From contig NZ_CP166866.1 of NCBI RefSeq assembly GCF_047495555.1, positions 62,001 to 126,000 of the forward strand: a stretch of DNA of 64,000 nt. The letters run 5' to 3'. The stretch comes from Methanobacterium_D sp040373355. GTDB lineage: Archaea; Methanobacteriota; Methanobacteria; Methanobacteriales; Methanobacteriaceae. Made by a program: the position numbers and the translations under genes. Positions 8,846 to 17,336 of this stretch are shown here, piece by piece (the first letter of the stretch is position 1; every line of letters begins with the position of its first letter). The notes under the pieces are model-generated. The model worked only from the letters and a program-made list of their open reading frames with translations. It made no database searches and was not told the DNA's origin.

Positions 8846-9028
8846 TTATTCGCAAGTTATGTTGTCATCTTCTAAAAATTGATCTAATCCTTCCTTTCTG
8901 CACCAGTCAAAGAGAGCTTCCGTAGCTCCACGAGATAATCTTCCCTGTTTATCACCGTATTTCTCCCTTGTAATCCTTCTGAATGCAATTTCAAGTTCAT
9001 CAGGAATGCATACTGTTATTGCTCCCAC
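8846..9028 (-). CDS. Small ribbon-helix-helix type regulator
   Basis: About 60 residues. The N-terminus GAITVCIPDELEIAFRRI has the beta strand plus first helix of an RHH DNA-binding protein, and RGATEALFDWCRKEG the second helix. The GTG at 9028 is chosen because GGTGAG lies 5 bases before it; a GTG at 9037 would use that site as its own codon. First gene of the minus-strand repair cassette, so it may control it. Confidence 0.6.
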   Translation of the reverse strand: MGAITVCIPDELEIAFRRITREKYGDKQGRLSRGATEALFDWCRKEGLDQFLEDDNITCE

Positions 9029-9037
9029 AATTCTCAC

Positions 9038-9971
9038 CTTTATTATTATATTTTTTATGCTTTATGTTATATGTTTTATTTTTGATATTTAAACTTTTTG
9101 GTTCAAGTTCAAAAATTATGTTTATAGGGGCAAGTAAAAACTATAAAAATGGATTTAATTTCATATTTAATTTTAAAATTATTAAATAGGATAAATAATG
9201 AATTTTTATACAATATTAGTCTAAATAAATCATTATAATTTAAATATTTAGTAATACTAAAAAGTCAATATAATAACAAAAAATCGTGCGAATATCTATA
9301 AATTTGTTTTATAACATAAAATTCAAATTAAATTTCATATAAAAAGTATCAAAGTAGATATACTTATTAAAGGATTATTTAAATTCATAGCTGCCTTTTT
9401 TGGTTCAATCGTTGCATAATGTAATATATACTTAATTTAAACACATGAATAATGATTAATATCCAATAGAAAGCTAAATAGCAAATCTAAATAATTAATA
9501 CTATAAATAAACTTCACGAGTGCATTAATAAGCTGTGATTCATTTTCTTTTTTATTATTATTCTCATGCACTCTTTTTAATTTAAAGAGTTTTCGTTTAT
9601 ATTTTTTACAATCTATATTTGCTAGTTTAACCCTATTTTTTAAATATTTTTAAATATAGAGTTTATAAGTATTTTTATCTTTTAATATTATACTAATCAA
9701 CAAAAAAATATATTTAGTAAGGATTTAACTTATGATAAATAAAGGTTAGGGGGACTTCCTAATAATACTACCTATAAAGTCTATATAGTTTAAAATGTAA
9801 ATATATAATAGGAAATTTCTTTCCAAATGGTGATATTAAATCCCTGTTTTGAAAGTAATTCCATTATAAAACAGTGATGGTTAAGTTACATGATGTATAA
9901 GTATCATGTTAAACTTAAAATTTAATATAAAAGTTGAAATTATAAATTTTTGACACGAAAATGGTGATATA
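9038..9971. other. Long gene-free AT-rich region with inverted repeats
   Basis: No coding frame of substance. An inverted repeat GAGTGCAT (9518-9525) / ATGCACTC (9566-9573) is followed directly by TTTTT and has a TATA-like CTATAAATA just before it, so a short RNA or terminator is possible. A second dyad CTGTTTT...AAAACAG spans 9844-9874. A third (9888-9909) is listed separately. Confidence 0.35.
9888..9909 (+). promoter_or_regulatory. Palindrome around a TATA-like element upstream of the PRC-barrel gene
   Basis: ACATGAT and ATCATGT are perfect 7-base arms around an 8-base spacer GTATAAGT that itself looks like a TATA box, about 65-85 bases before the ATG at 9972. A regulator bound here would block the TATA-binding protein. 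Inferred from sequence symmetry. Confidence 0.4.
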
Positions 9972-10238
9972 ATGAGAGTAGCCGAAGAAATTATTGGAAA
10001 AGAAGTTCTAGATAGTTCTGCAGTTGTAATTGGTAAAGTAAAAGACCTTGAAGTAAATCTAGGTACCAAAAGAATTGAAGCAATTGTTGTAGGTAAAGGT
10101 GGATTATCTGAAAGTATCGGTATATCTAAAGAAGAAAATGTTATTCCATATGATATGGTTAAACAAATTGGAGATAAAATACTACTTAAAGAATACATAG
10201 ATGAACCAGGATTAGAAACACAAGAATTAGGAATATAA
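9972..10238 (+). CDS. PRC-barrel domain protein
   Basis: An 88-residue single-domain PRC-barrel. The pattern IIGKEVLDSSAVVIGKVKDL, then RIEAIVVGK and ENVIPYDMVKQIGDKILLK, is the standard small beta-barrel seen in archaeal stand-alone PRC proteins. GGTGAT lies just before the ATG. Such proteins are adaptor or RNA-metabolism-associated modules, but the role here is unknown. Its promoter region carries a palindrome, so it may be regulated. The zinc protein and pyrE follow closely on the same strand. Confidence 0.8.
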   Translation: MRVAEEIIGKEVLDSSAVVIGKVKDLEVNLGTKRIEAIVVGKGGLSESIGISKEENVIPYDMVKQIGDKILLKEYIDEPGLETQELGI

Positions 10239-10257
10239 CCTTTTAGGAGATATTCTT

Positions 10258-10407
10258 TTGGAAATTAGTGGGCTCTGCAATATATGTGGAAAACCAGGGA
10301 AAATGTATACATGTTCACTATGTGGAAGTTTAATCTGTAGAGAATGTTATGATCAATCTAAGGGTGTTTGCAAGCCCTGTAAGAAAAATCCCGGAAAAAG
10401 AATATAA
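10258..10407 (+). CDS. 49-residue zinc-ribbon/B-box-like protein, TTG start
   Basis: Easily missed because it starts with TTG; AGGAGA lies about 8 bases upstream. The protein carries eight cysteines as four CxxC pairs: CNIC, CSLC, CREC and CKPC, enough for two zinc sites with treble-clef/B-box-like spacing, plus a basic C-terminus (KKNPGKRI). It sits 19 bases after the PRC-barrel gene and 32 before pyrE. No family is recognised. Being coding is supported by the regular cysteine spacing, the ribosome binding site and the tight fit between neighbours. Confidence 0.7.
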   Translation: MEISGLCNICGKPGKMYTCSLCGSLICRECYDQSKGVCKPCKKNPGKRI

Positions 10408-10439
10408 ATTATAAGTCTAATACTGCTATAAGTGATACA

Positions 10440-10976
10440 ATGAATTCAAAAGATGAACTAATAGAACTTCTTACACAAAAAGAAGTTGTAAAATTCGGCA
10501 AATTTATACTCTCCTCAGGAAAAGAAAGCGATTACTATGTTAACATGAAAATGGCCATTACAGACCCTAGAATTCTTAAAGCTATAGCAATAACAGTTTC
10601 AAGCCAAATAGAAGGAGAAGAAATAGATAAAATAGCAGGCCCTGCACTTGGAGCTGTTCCTATTGCTACCGCCATTTCTCTTGAGTCAAGAATCCCCATG
10701 CTTATGATAAGAAAGGCAAAAAAAGGCTATGGTACATCTAAATTAATTGAGGGGGATTTAGCTAAAGGAGACTCCATAATTGTAGTAGAAGATGTTACAA
10801 CTACTGGTAATTCACTTTTAAAAGCAATTAAAGCCATTGAAGAAAATGGTGGAAATGTAAAAAGAGCCGTAGTGGTTGTTGACCGTGACGAAGGTGCCAA
10901 AGAAAACCTCGAAGAGGAAGGGATTAAGTTAGAGCCTATTCTTTCAATAAATGACTTTAAAACCCTAAAAAAATAA
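10440..10976 (+). CDS. pyrE: Orotate phosphoribosyltransferase
   Basis: Adds PRPP to orotate to make OMP in pyrimidine synthesis. The 178-residue length is normal. The PRPP-binding motif is VVVEDVTTTGNSL (about residues 115-127), with GPALGAVPIATA upstream and the KFGKFILSSGKESDYYVN opening typical of the family. The ATG at 10440 has no strong ribosome binding site. Other pyr genes are not nearby. Confidence 0.95.
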   Translation: MNSKDELIELLTQKEVVKFGKFILSSGKESDYYVNMKMAITDPRILKAIAITVSSQIEGEEIDKIAGPALGAVPIATAISLESRIPMLMIRKAKKGYGTSKLIEGDLAKGDSIIVVEDVTTTGNSLLKAIKAIEENGGNVKRAVVVVDRDEGAKENLEEEGIKLEPILSINDFKTLKK

Positions 10977-10994
10977 TTAAAAAGAATAATAAAA

Positions 10995-11576
10995 TTATTT
11001 CTTATTCTTTTTCTGTTTAGGAGTATTTTTACTTACTTTAGTAGCTTTTTTTATTTCTGTAGTTTTACTGCCCATTTTAGCAAGTAATGATTGTTTAATT
11101 GAAACTTTGTGTTCAAGTGCAGCTTCCCTTTTAACGAAACTGTTGATTATTCCATCTGCACCTTCAGTACTGTTAACTGACGGATTTTGGATGAATGCAC
11201 TGATTTCGGCATTTAACCTGTTTGCCTGCTTTTCAAATTGATCTAAAGCATTTAATAACCCTTTAGCTTTAGCATTACTACCATAGGTTGCTTTTATGCT
11301 TCCAATTGTAGCTATTAATGCAGTTAGTTTATTTTGAGTATCAGTTAATGTCTGAAGTTGCTGCAGTGTTAGTGTAGAGTTAGTAGTTGAATTAGTGTTA
11401 TTTAGTGTACTGTTATCTGAAATAGAGCTGTTATTTCCATTGATATTTAAGGAACTATTGGTAAAGTTGCTACTATTATTGCCATTAAAAACTTCAGTTA
11501 TTTCATCAGCAAAAATTGGAACTGCAAGGGCTGCTCCTACAAGTAGGATTAGAGAAATTATCGTTATTGTTTGCAA
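10995..11576 (-). CDS. Secreted Asn/Ser/Thr-rich protein of unknown function
   Basis: 193 residues starting at TTG 11576, with GAGGTGAGG just upstream. Residues 1-24 form a signal peptide (ISLILLVGAALAVPIFA, cleavage probably after FADE region). Residues 30-70 are Asn/Ser/Thr rich with many N-glycosylation sequons (NNSS, NFTN, NSTL, NTNST). The remainder is helical (LQQLQTLTDTQNKLTALIAT) and ends in a very basic tail (KNTPKQKKNKK). It is likely extracellular and may contact the cell wall through the basic tail. No family recognised. It is convergent with pyrE. Confidence 0.7.
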   Translation of the reverse strand: MQTITIISLILLVGAALAVPIFADEITEVFNGNNSSNFTNSSLNINGNNSSISDNSTLNNTNSTTNSTLTLQQLQTLTDTQNKLTALIATIGSIKATYGSNAKAKGLLNALDQFEKQANRLNAEISAFIQNPSVNSTEGADGIINSFVKREAALEHKVSIKQSLLAKMGSKTTEIKKATKVSKNTPKQKKNKK

Positions 11577-11813
11577 TACCTCACCTCTTTTTATTAAATG
11601 AATATAGATCCTTTTTAGATCATATAAATGTATCTATGGTATTTTTTTAAAAAAATAATGCAAATTAGAGCTTATGTGAAAATAATAACTAATATAAAAG
11701 CTTTAAGCCAAATTATGTGAAAATTGTCACATTGAGAAAATCAGGAAATACCTACTGATACTAAAATTAAAAATAATGATTATATAATTATGATATAACC
11801 CTATGTATAGCAC

Positions 11814-12338
11814 TTATTCCTTTAAATGCTTAACAAGGTGTCCAAGTTCCGGTAAAATTATTTTTAAGCCAAGATTAACTGCATTCGGAGAACCGGGAAG
11901 TAAAACAATTAGCTTTCTTTTATAGATCCCTGCTGTCGCTCTACTTAAAATAGCTCCTGTTCCAAGCTCTTTATATGATTCATATCTAAATATTTCACCA
12001 AAGCCACTTATTTCCTTTTCAAATGCTTCTTTTACTGTTTCAATAGTTATATCTCGGGGGCCAATTCCAGTTCCACCCGTAGTTATGATTACATCAATAT
12101 CATATGATTCTATAACATAATCAATAGTTGAAGTAAGGAGTCCTGCATCATCAGGTATGATAGAATAAAAAAGTATATTATTTTTTTCTTCTAGAGCATC
12201 TTTAATTAGTTTTCCAGATACATCATTATCTTCGTTCTTCAGGAAATCTCTATACTTAGAGTCGCTTAAAGTTATAACAGCTCCATTAATAGATTTGGGT
12301 GCGTTTTTTTTATGTTCTTTCATACTCTCGCTTTTCAT
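11814..12338 (-). CDS. moaB: MoaB/Mog-family molybdopterin adenylyltransferase
   Basis: Adenylates molybdopterin on the way to molybdenum or tungsten cofactor, needed by formylmethanofuran dehydrogenase in methanogens. 174 residues. MoCF-domain marks are VIITTGGTGIGPRDITIETV (about 83-102) and LLPGSPNAVNLGLK near the C-terminus. GGTGAT lies just before the ATG at 12338. A basic N-terminal stretch (KEHKKNAPK) is slightly longer than in bacterial MoaB. No other Mo-cofactor genes are adjacent. Confidence 0.92.
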   Translation of the reverse strand: MKSESMKEHKKNAPKSINGAVITLSDSKYRDFLKNEDNDVSGKLIKDALEEKNNILFYSIIPDDAGLLTSTIDYVIESYDIDVIITTGGTGIGPRDITIETVKEAFEKEISGFGEIFRYESYKELGTGAILSRATAGIYKRKLIVLLPGSPNAVNLGLKIILPELGHLVKHLKE

Positions 12339-12639
12339 AAAATCACCATGAAAAAGTCTTATTTTATCTTAAAAAGATATAATATTTATATTATTCTAAT
12401 TTAGAGTTTATATTACTAATTAATGTCCAATATATATTATATTTTTTATTTCTATTATATTTTACATATTTCCAGCACAAAATAAGTATAAAACAAAGTT
12501 AAGAAAGCTACTTTAGAACTTAAATTATGAAAAAATAAAAATATAGTAGTTAAAAAGAAGATCATGACCGAAAACAGAGTTTAAAGAGAGATCAGAGACG
12601 TTTAAAAACCAAAACCTTTATATGTGATCTTACCAAACC

Positions 12640-12802
12640 ATAATCTAGTGGGCATTAGATCCAAAAAATGCTTTTAATTTGCGGAAAATAAAAGGATTTT
12701 GAAAACGGGGAGGGCATTAGATCCAAAATCAGAGGCGGTTTGATTTTTGCGGAAAAATTAAGAGGAGTCTAATTTTTCACCCTCCCTCGCTACATTATTT
12801 TT
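12640..12802 (+). ncRNA. Unassigned structured RNA with two tandem repeats
   Basis: GGGCATTAGATCCAAAA occurs at 12650-12666 and again at 12712-12728, 62 bases apart. Each copy is followed by a hairpin with a GCGG loop (CTTTTAATTT-GCGG-AAAATAAAAG and TTTTT-GCGG-AAAAA). In the second unit ATTAGA (12716-12721) pairs with TCTAAT (12768-12773), enclosed by GGGAGGG (12708-12714) pairing with CCCTCCC (12780-12786). A TATA-like CTTTATATG lies near 12616-12624 and a T-run at 12796-12802, so a transcript of about 150 bases is plausible. It is non-coding. nob1 begins 125 bases on, so it could also be a 5' leader element. Family unknown. Confidence 0.6.
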
Positions 12803-12927
12803 TGTATTTCATATAATAAAAACTTTGTGTAATGTAATATACTACTGTTTTAAAAACTCTTCTTTTGACTTAAAAAAGTTCTAAATATAGAAATATTTAT
12901 TATTTTTAAAAATCTCAAAATGATATT

Positions 12928-13437
12928 ATGCAAAAAAAGATTTACGTGCTGGATGCTTCTTCAATCATAGGTGGCTTTTATTCAAAAATGAGTGAAAATT
13001 ATACAACCAGCAGTGTTATTTTAGAAATTAAGGACTTAAAATCTTCACTATTACTACAATCAGCCATAGATGGTGACCATATTAAAATAGGAGAGCCATC
13101 AAATGAGGATATCGAAGAAACAAAGAGAATTATTAAATCATCAGGAGACATTTTAAGACTTTCTGAAGTTGATCAAAACCTAATAGCACTTGCACTTAAA
13201 CTTAAAAGAAAGGGAAATGATCCTATAGTTGTAACTGATGACTATTCAATGCAGAATACCCTTAAAACTATGAAAATACCTTTCAGAAGTGTTTTAACTG
13301 AAGGAATAAAAGAGATATATAATTGGGTTAAAATTTGCAAGGGATGTAAAAAGAAATATCCTTCAGATTATAGTTTTGAAGATTGTGAAATCTGTGGTTC
13401 TCCCGTGTATAGAAAAAGAATAAAAATAAAAAAATAA
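12928..13437 (+). CDS. nob1: Nob1-type rRNA maturation endonuclease
   Basis: PIN-domain nuclease that trims the 3' end of 16S rRNA. 169 residues. The PIN domain starts at once with YVLDASSIIGG (catalytic Asp), with VTDDYSMQNTL as the distal acidic motif. The C-terminal zinc ribbon is CKGC...CEIC (about residues 138-159), followed by a basic tail. The length and domain order match archaeal Nob1. The start codon ATG has no clear ribosome binding site. It lies downstream of the structured RNA described above. Confidence 0.92.
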   Translation: MQKKIYVLDASSIIGGFYSKMSENYTTSSVILEIKDLKSSLLLQSAIDGDHIKIGEPSNEDIEETKRIIKSSGDILRLSEVDQNLIALALKLKRKGNDPIVVTDDYSMQNTLKTMKIPFRSVLTEGIKEIYNWVKICKGCKKKYPSDYSFEDCEICGSPVYRKRIKIKK

Positions 13438-13519
13438 CCAATTTGGACATTTCTAACTCTTTCTTATTGTTTTAATAATAACGATAATTTTAATATATAA
13501 TTCCCTCCAACATTCAATA

Positions 13520-14617
13520 ATGAAAATAGGAGTAGTAGTGCATGGACCATATATTGTTGATTCTGGTCATGCTGCAAAAATTTTAAATTTACTTGAAGAT
13601 TATGGAGAAGTTAAAGCCCGCCTTGGAGGAACAATGGGCAGGACAGCGGTCCATGATGCAAGTCTTGATGAAGTAATTGATATAAGTCAAAAGTTGCTTC
13701 CAAGTGAGTCCATACGCAAGTTTTCTGAAGAAGAATCCGATGTTATTTTTTTAATTAATTATGGGAAATCCAGCATTACAGGCCATACTTTTGGATTTAA
13801 AGTATGTAAAAGATCTAAATGTAATCCTCCTCTAATTCAAATTGAACGACCCGGAGAAACTAATGGTAGCGTAATTCCATGGAATAGTTCACTTAACGAG
13901 TTTGCAGAAGTCATTGCAAGTCGTATAAATCTCAAACTAATTAAACCTGAAGAAATTGTGAGCAAAATAGACCCTAATCATGTATCTAAAAAAAGAAGAA
14001 AAGTTGCAGGAGTCTGTAAAGGGGAAAATATATTTATCAATGGACTTGTTATAGGAAAATCAACTTCTGAAGATGTTACTCTTATTGCTGAAGATGGTAT
14101 CATAACTGATATTGAAGGAGGAGAACTTAAAGAGCACGGAGTTGAAAAGCTTGGGAAAATTGACTTAGAATGTGCCATAATTAAAACAGGACTTCTTAGA
14201 AGATCAGAAGTTGTTCCAAGGATCCTTAAACCGTGTAGAGATAACAGTAAACTATGTATTGCTTTCCTTAATCATGCTGCAGAAGATGTCTACAGATTAA
14301 AAGAGGTTGATTATGTAGTAACTGTAGGTGACGATACTACTCTAGTTGCCGGAGATATCCTTTACAGGTTTGGAGTTCCAATTATTGGAATTACTGACGG
14401 AGATGTGGATAAAGTAGTAGAGACTGGATTCAAATCTAGCGAATCTTTAATAATAGAACTTGAATCTGGCCTTGACGATATTGTTGGTAAAAAAATTCAT
14501 GAAGAGCTTTTTGAAGGGAAAGAAATCATCCAAATAGAAAACATCGAAACTTTTAAGAATAAAATACTACAAATAGTAAATAATATAACCCGTAAATATA
14601 AAATAAAAGAAAATTGA
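13520..14617 (+). CDS. DUF2117 family protein
   Basis: A 365-residue protein conserved in methanogens, function unknown. It begins MKIGVVVHGPYIVDSGHAAK with a Rossmann-like strand-loop, includes ARLGGTMGRTAVHDAS, a beta-rich middle (GENIFINGLVIGKST) and a C-terminal nucleotide-binding-like half (DYVVTVGDDTTLVAGDILYRFGVPIIGITDGD, here written as separate motifs VTVGDDTTL and GVPIIGITDGD). Its stop lies 8 bases before the ATG of mmp2, so the two genes are co-expressed. That linkage suggests a part in MCR maturation, but this is inference. Confidence 0.8.
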   Translation: MKIGVVVHGPYIVDSGHAAKILNLLEDYGEVKARLGGTMGRTAVHDASLDEVIDISQKLLPSESIRKFSEEESDVIFLINYGKSSITGHTFGFKVCKRSKCNPPLIQIERPGETNGSVIPWNSSLNEFAEVIASRINLKLIKPEEIVSKIDPNHVSKKRRKVAGVCKGENIFINGLVIGKSTSEDVTLIAEDGIITDIEGGELKEHGVEKLGKIDLECAIIKTGLLRRSEVVPRILKPCRDNSKLCIAFLNHAAEDVYRLKEVDYVVTVGDDTTLVAGDILYRFGVPIIGITDGDVDKVVETGFKSSESLIIELESGLDDIVGKKIHEELFEGKEIIQIENIETFKNKILQIVNNITRKYKIKEN

Positions 14618-14625
14618 GGCGAACA

Positions 14626-15615
14626 ATGGATTTAAACGCTATTATTAATTCTATAAGAGACTTTGAGGGAGTTACACGAAAAAATCCCATTAAAGATATT
14701 ACCAGTATCCTTGATGATACTTATAATATTGCTGGAAAAACAGTTTTAAGTTTTGGAGATGATGCATCTGCAATTGATATTGGAGATGAGAAACTTGCTC
14801 TTCTTGCAGCAGACGGAATGTGGGGAAAACTCATGGAAGCAGACCCTTACTGGGCAGGATATTGTTCTGTTCTTGTAAACGTTAATGATATAGCTGCAAT
14901 GGGAGGTAAACCCATAGGCATGACTAATGTTTTATCAACAAAGGATGATAAAATATGCCGCGAAATAATGAATGGAATAAGAGATGGAGTTAAAAAATTT
15001 GGTGTTCCCATGGTTGGGGGTCACTTTCACCCAGATACTCCATATAATGCTTTAGATGTTTCCATTACAGGAATAGTAGATAAAGATGATGTTATTACAA
15101 GTGCAGGGGCCACTGTTGGAGATAGAGTTATAATAGCAATAGATCTTGACGGCGAAATACATCCTAAATTTGATTTGAACTGGGATACTACTACTATGAA
15201 AAGTGATGAACTTGTACAGGCCCAGATTAAAGCTATGAATAGAATTGGAAAAGAAAAACTGGTTACAGCAGGTAAAGATATTAGTAATCCTGGAACACTT
15301 GGTACTCTCGGAATGCTTCTTGAAACCTCTGATGTGGGTGCAACCATTGAATTGGAACAAATACCAAGAAATGAAAGCATAGAATGGGAACAATGGCTCA
15401 AACTTTATCCTGGAGCAGGTTTTGTTTTAACAGCGCCTGAAAATAAAGTTAATGAATGTATAAAGATTCTTGATGAAGTTAATATTACTGCCGCAGTTTG
15501 TGGAGAAATTATTCAAGAAAAAATACTTTACTTAACTGATGGTGGCAAAAAAGAGATTCTATTTGATTTTGAAAGTGATAGAATACTTGGTATTAAAGAA
15601 GAGATATCTAAATAA
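14626..15615 (+). CDS. Methanogenesis marker protein 2 (AIR synthase-like)
   Basis: Member of the PurM/SelD/ThiL ATP-binding superfamily found only in methanogens and relatives, function unproven. Visible marks are the ATP-binding region VLSFGDDASAIDIG, ADGMWGKLMEADPYWAG, VNVNDIAAMGGKP and VGGHFHPDTP. The ATG at 14626 is chosen because TGAGG lies 7 bases upstream; a TTG at 14614 overlaps the previous stop. About 329 residues. It directly follows DUF2117 and precedes the mmp3 operon by 185 bases. Confidence 0.9.
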   Translation: MDLNAIINSIRDFEGVTRKNPIKDITSILDDTYNIAGKTVLSFGDDASAIDIGDEKLALLAADGMWGKLMEADPYWAGYCSVLVNVNDIAAMGGKPIGMTNVLSTKDDKICREIMNGIRDGVKKFGVPMVGGHFHPDTPYNALDVSITGIVDKDDVITSAGATVGDRVIIAIDLDGEIHPKFDLNWDTTTMKSDELVQAQIKAMNRIGKEKLVTAGKDISNPGTLGTLGMLLETSDVGATIELEQIPRNESIEWEQWLKLYPGAGFVLTAPENKVNECIKILDEVNITAAVCGEIIQEKILYLTDGGKKEILFDFESDRILGIKEEISK

Positions 15616-15800
15616 AATTATTAGTAATTAGTTATAAATTTTAAATCTAACTGATTCCATTTTTATAATCTAAAGTACTCACTATATTTAATTTTAGAAG
15701 CTAAAAATGTAAAAAGTTAATATTAATGCCATAAATAATATTGTTAATAAACAATTTTACAAATTTTAATATAGATAACATAAATCCATGAGGAAATTCA

Positions 15801-17336
15801 ATGTTTGTAAGGGTCAATGGTGAAGAAATAGAACTTCCTGAAGGTTCTACAATTAAAGGTGCAATTGATGCTGCAGATGCTCCTTACATGCCAGGTTGCG
15901 TTCTTGGTGTTGTAAAGGGTAAAGAAGAAATTGAAAGGCATGTTAATAAATATAAAATCAAAACTAGCCGTGGAAGCATAATAATTGAATTATTAGAAAA
16001 TGTCCCTTCATATTTAACTAATACATGGAAAGAAAAATATAAAGAACTCGAAAATCATAGGGTGCGATGGACAACTTCTAATGAAGCTTCAATGGGCCCA
16101 TTTAAGTCCGAACTTGCCCCTACAAGAGAAGAACATCAATATGGAAAGTGGGAGGTTATTTTAAGTCTTTCCGGATTTACAGCAGATGCAACACATGTTA
16201 TCTTTAGTATATCAAAACATAAGGCAGTCTATGGAGTGCCTGAAGGAAATAAAGGGATTTTTGCACAAGTTATTGGTGGAAAGAAGACCCTAATTAATCT
16301 TACAGATGATGATATAATAAAAGAAATTAAACCAGTTGTAGAGAGAAGCAGTACAGTTAAAAGTGCTACAATAACCAATCTGGACACAGTTGTAACTGAA
16401 GGAAACGAAATATTTACCTATGTTCTTGTTAAACCTGAATTTAAATCTCCTAGTTCTGTAGAACAATTCTTTGCATTATCACAGGATGGAAAGGTTCGGG
16501 TAGATTATGATTCTAATTCTTTTGTTGGATTTTATAAACTTCAAGGCCTTGAAAAAAGTGCTGAATTAATAGATCAACGAAAAAGAGGAACTGTTACTCT
16601 CAGAAACAGTGGTAAAGGAATTGGCCGTATTTACATTTATAGAGAAGATAGAGTTTCAACACCATCACATACCGTTATTGGACATGTTGAAAAAGGAATG
16701 CAGCTTCTTGATATAGCAAATCCAAATGACCTTATCACGTTTAAATCTGATCCAGAAAGAATAATGACCCTTTCAATGACCCAAAAGGAAGCAGAAGAAT
16801 ATCTGTCATCAAAAGGAGTAGAGCATATACGTGAAGGATTAGAAGATGATGATGCAATAATTGTGAGTCAAGAGCCCCAATTTACAATGGATATAATTAA
16901 ACAAAGAAAAATAAGAACACATGGAGTAAATAAAGATTCCATAATCATTATTGATATAGATGAAGATGCTGCTCCAAGATCTTCATGGTATTTCCATAAA
17001 CTTACTGGATTAATCGATTCACCGATAGGATCTCTTAAAATACACTTTGCATTTCCCGGAATGAAAGTTATGATGTTTGAATCAAGTTCAAAAGATGCTA
17101 AAGGACTAATTCCAGAAAATACACCACCTACATGTGTAAGTGCAGGACGAATAGGTATAACTAACATGTCCAGAAGACACGTGGGAATGGTAGGAATAAG
17201 ATTTGAGGACAATGATGAATTCGGACCTACAGGAGAACCTTTTAGCGGTACAAATATGGTAGGAAAAGTAGTTAAAGGGTTAGAAAATCTTGAAAAATTT
17301 AAAGAAGGAGATATTGTTTATGTCAAAAAAGCCTGA
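15801..17336 (+). CDS. Methanogenesis marker protein 3
   Basis: A 511-residue methanogen-specific protein. It opens with an ubiquitin-like/ThiS-like strand set (VRVNGEEIELPEGSTIKGA), then a large beta-rich region containing two cyclophilin-like segments (GHVEKGMQLLDIAN; HFAFPGMKVMMFE) and FGPTGEPFSGTNMVGKV at the end. From memory of published structural work, Mmp3 is part of the ATP-driven MCR activation complex with McrC, Mmp7, Mmp17 and AtwA. GAGG lies upstream of the ATG. It leads a seven-gene tight operon ending in nifB. The family call is sure; its exact biochemical role is not visible from sequence. Confidence 0.92.
   Translation: MFVRVNGEEIELPEGSTIKGAIDAADAPYMPGCVLGVVKGKEEIERHVNKYKIKTSRGSIIIELLENVPSYLTNTWKEKYKELENHRVRWTTSNEASMGPFKSELAPTREEHQYGKWEVILSLSGFTADATHVIFSISKHKAVYGVPEGNKGIFAQVIGGKKTLINLTDDDIIKEIKPVVERSSTVKSATITNLDTVVTEGNEIFTYVLVKPEFKSPSSVEQFFALSQDGKVRVDYDSNSFVGFYKLQGLEKSAELIDQRKRGTVTLRNSGKGIGRIYIYREDRVSTPSHTVIGHVEKGMQLLDIANPNDLITFKSDPERIMTLSMTQKEAEEYLSSKGVEHIREGLEDDDAIIVSQEPQFTMDIIKQRKIRTHGVNKDSIIIIDIDEDAAPRSSWYFHKLTGLIDSPIGSLKIHFAFPGMKVMMFESSSKDAKGLIPENTPPTCVSAGRIGITNMSRRHVGMVGIRFEDNDEFGPTGEPFSGTNMVGKVVKGLENLEKFKEGDIVYVKKA

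Noticed and set aside
9500..9580. Certain small RNA gene at the GAGTGCAT/ATGCACTC dyad
   Set aside because: The 40-base loop is AT-rich with no further structure, so only a possible terminator or short RNA can be supported.
12640..12802. H/ACA guide RNA, because ACA occurs at 12792-12794
   Set aside because: The ACA lies about 5 bases from the closing stem and the first unit has no ACA-type end; kept as unassigned structured RNA.
15027..15401. Long minus-strand frames opposite mmp2
   Set aside because: Shadows of the real gene, which matches a known family and has better start signals.
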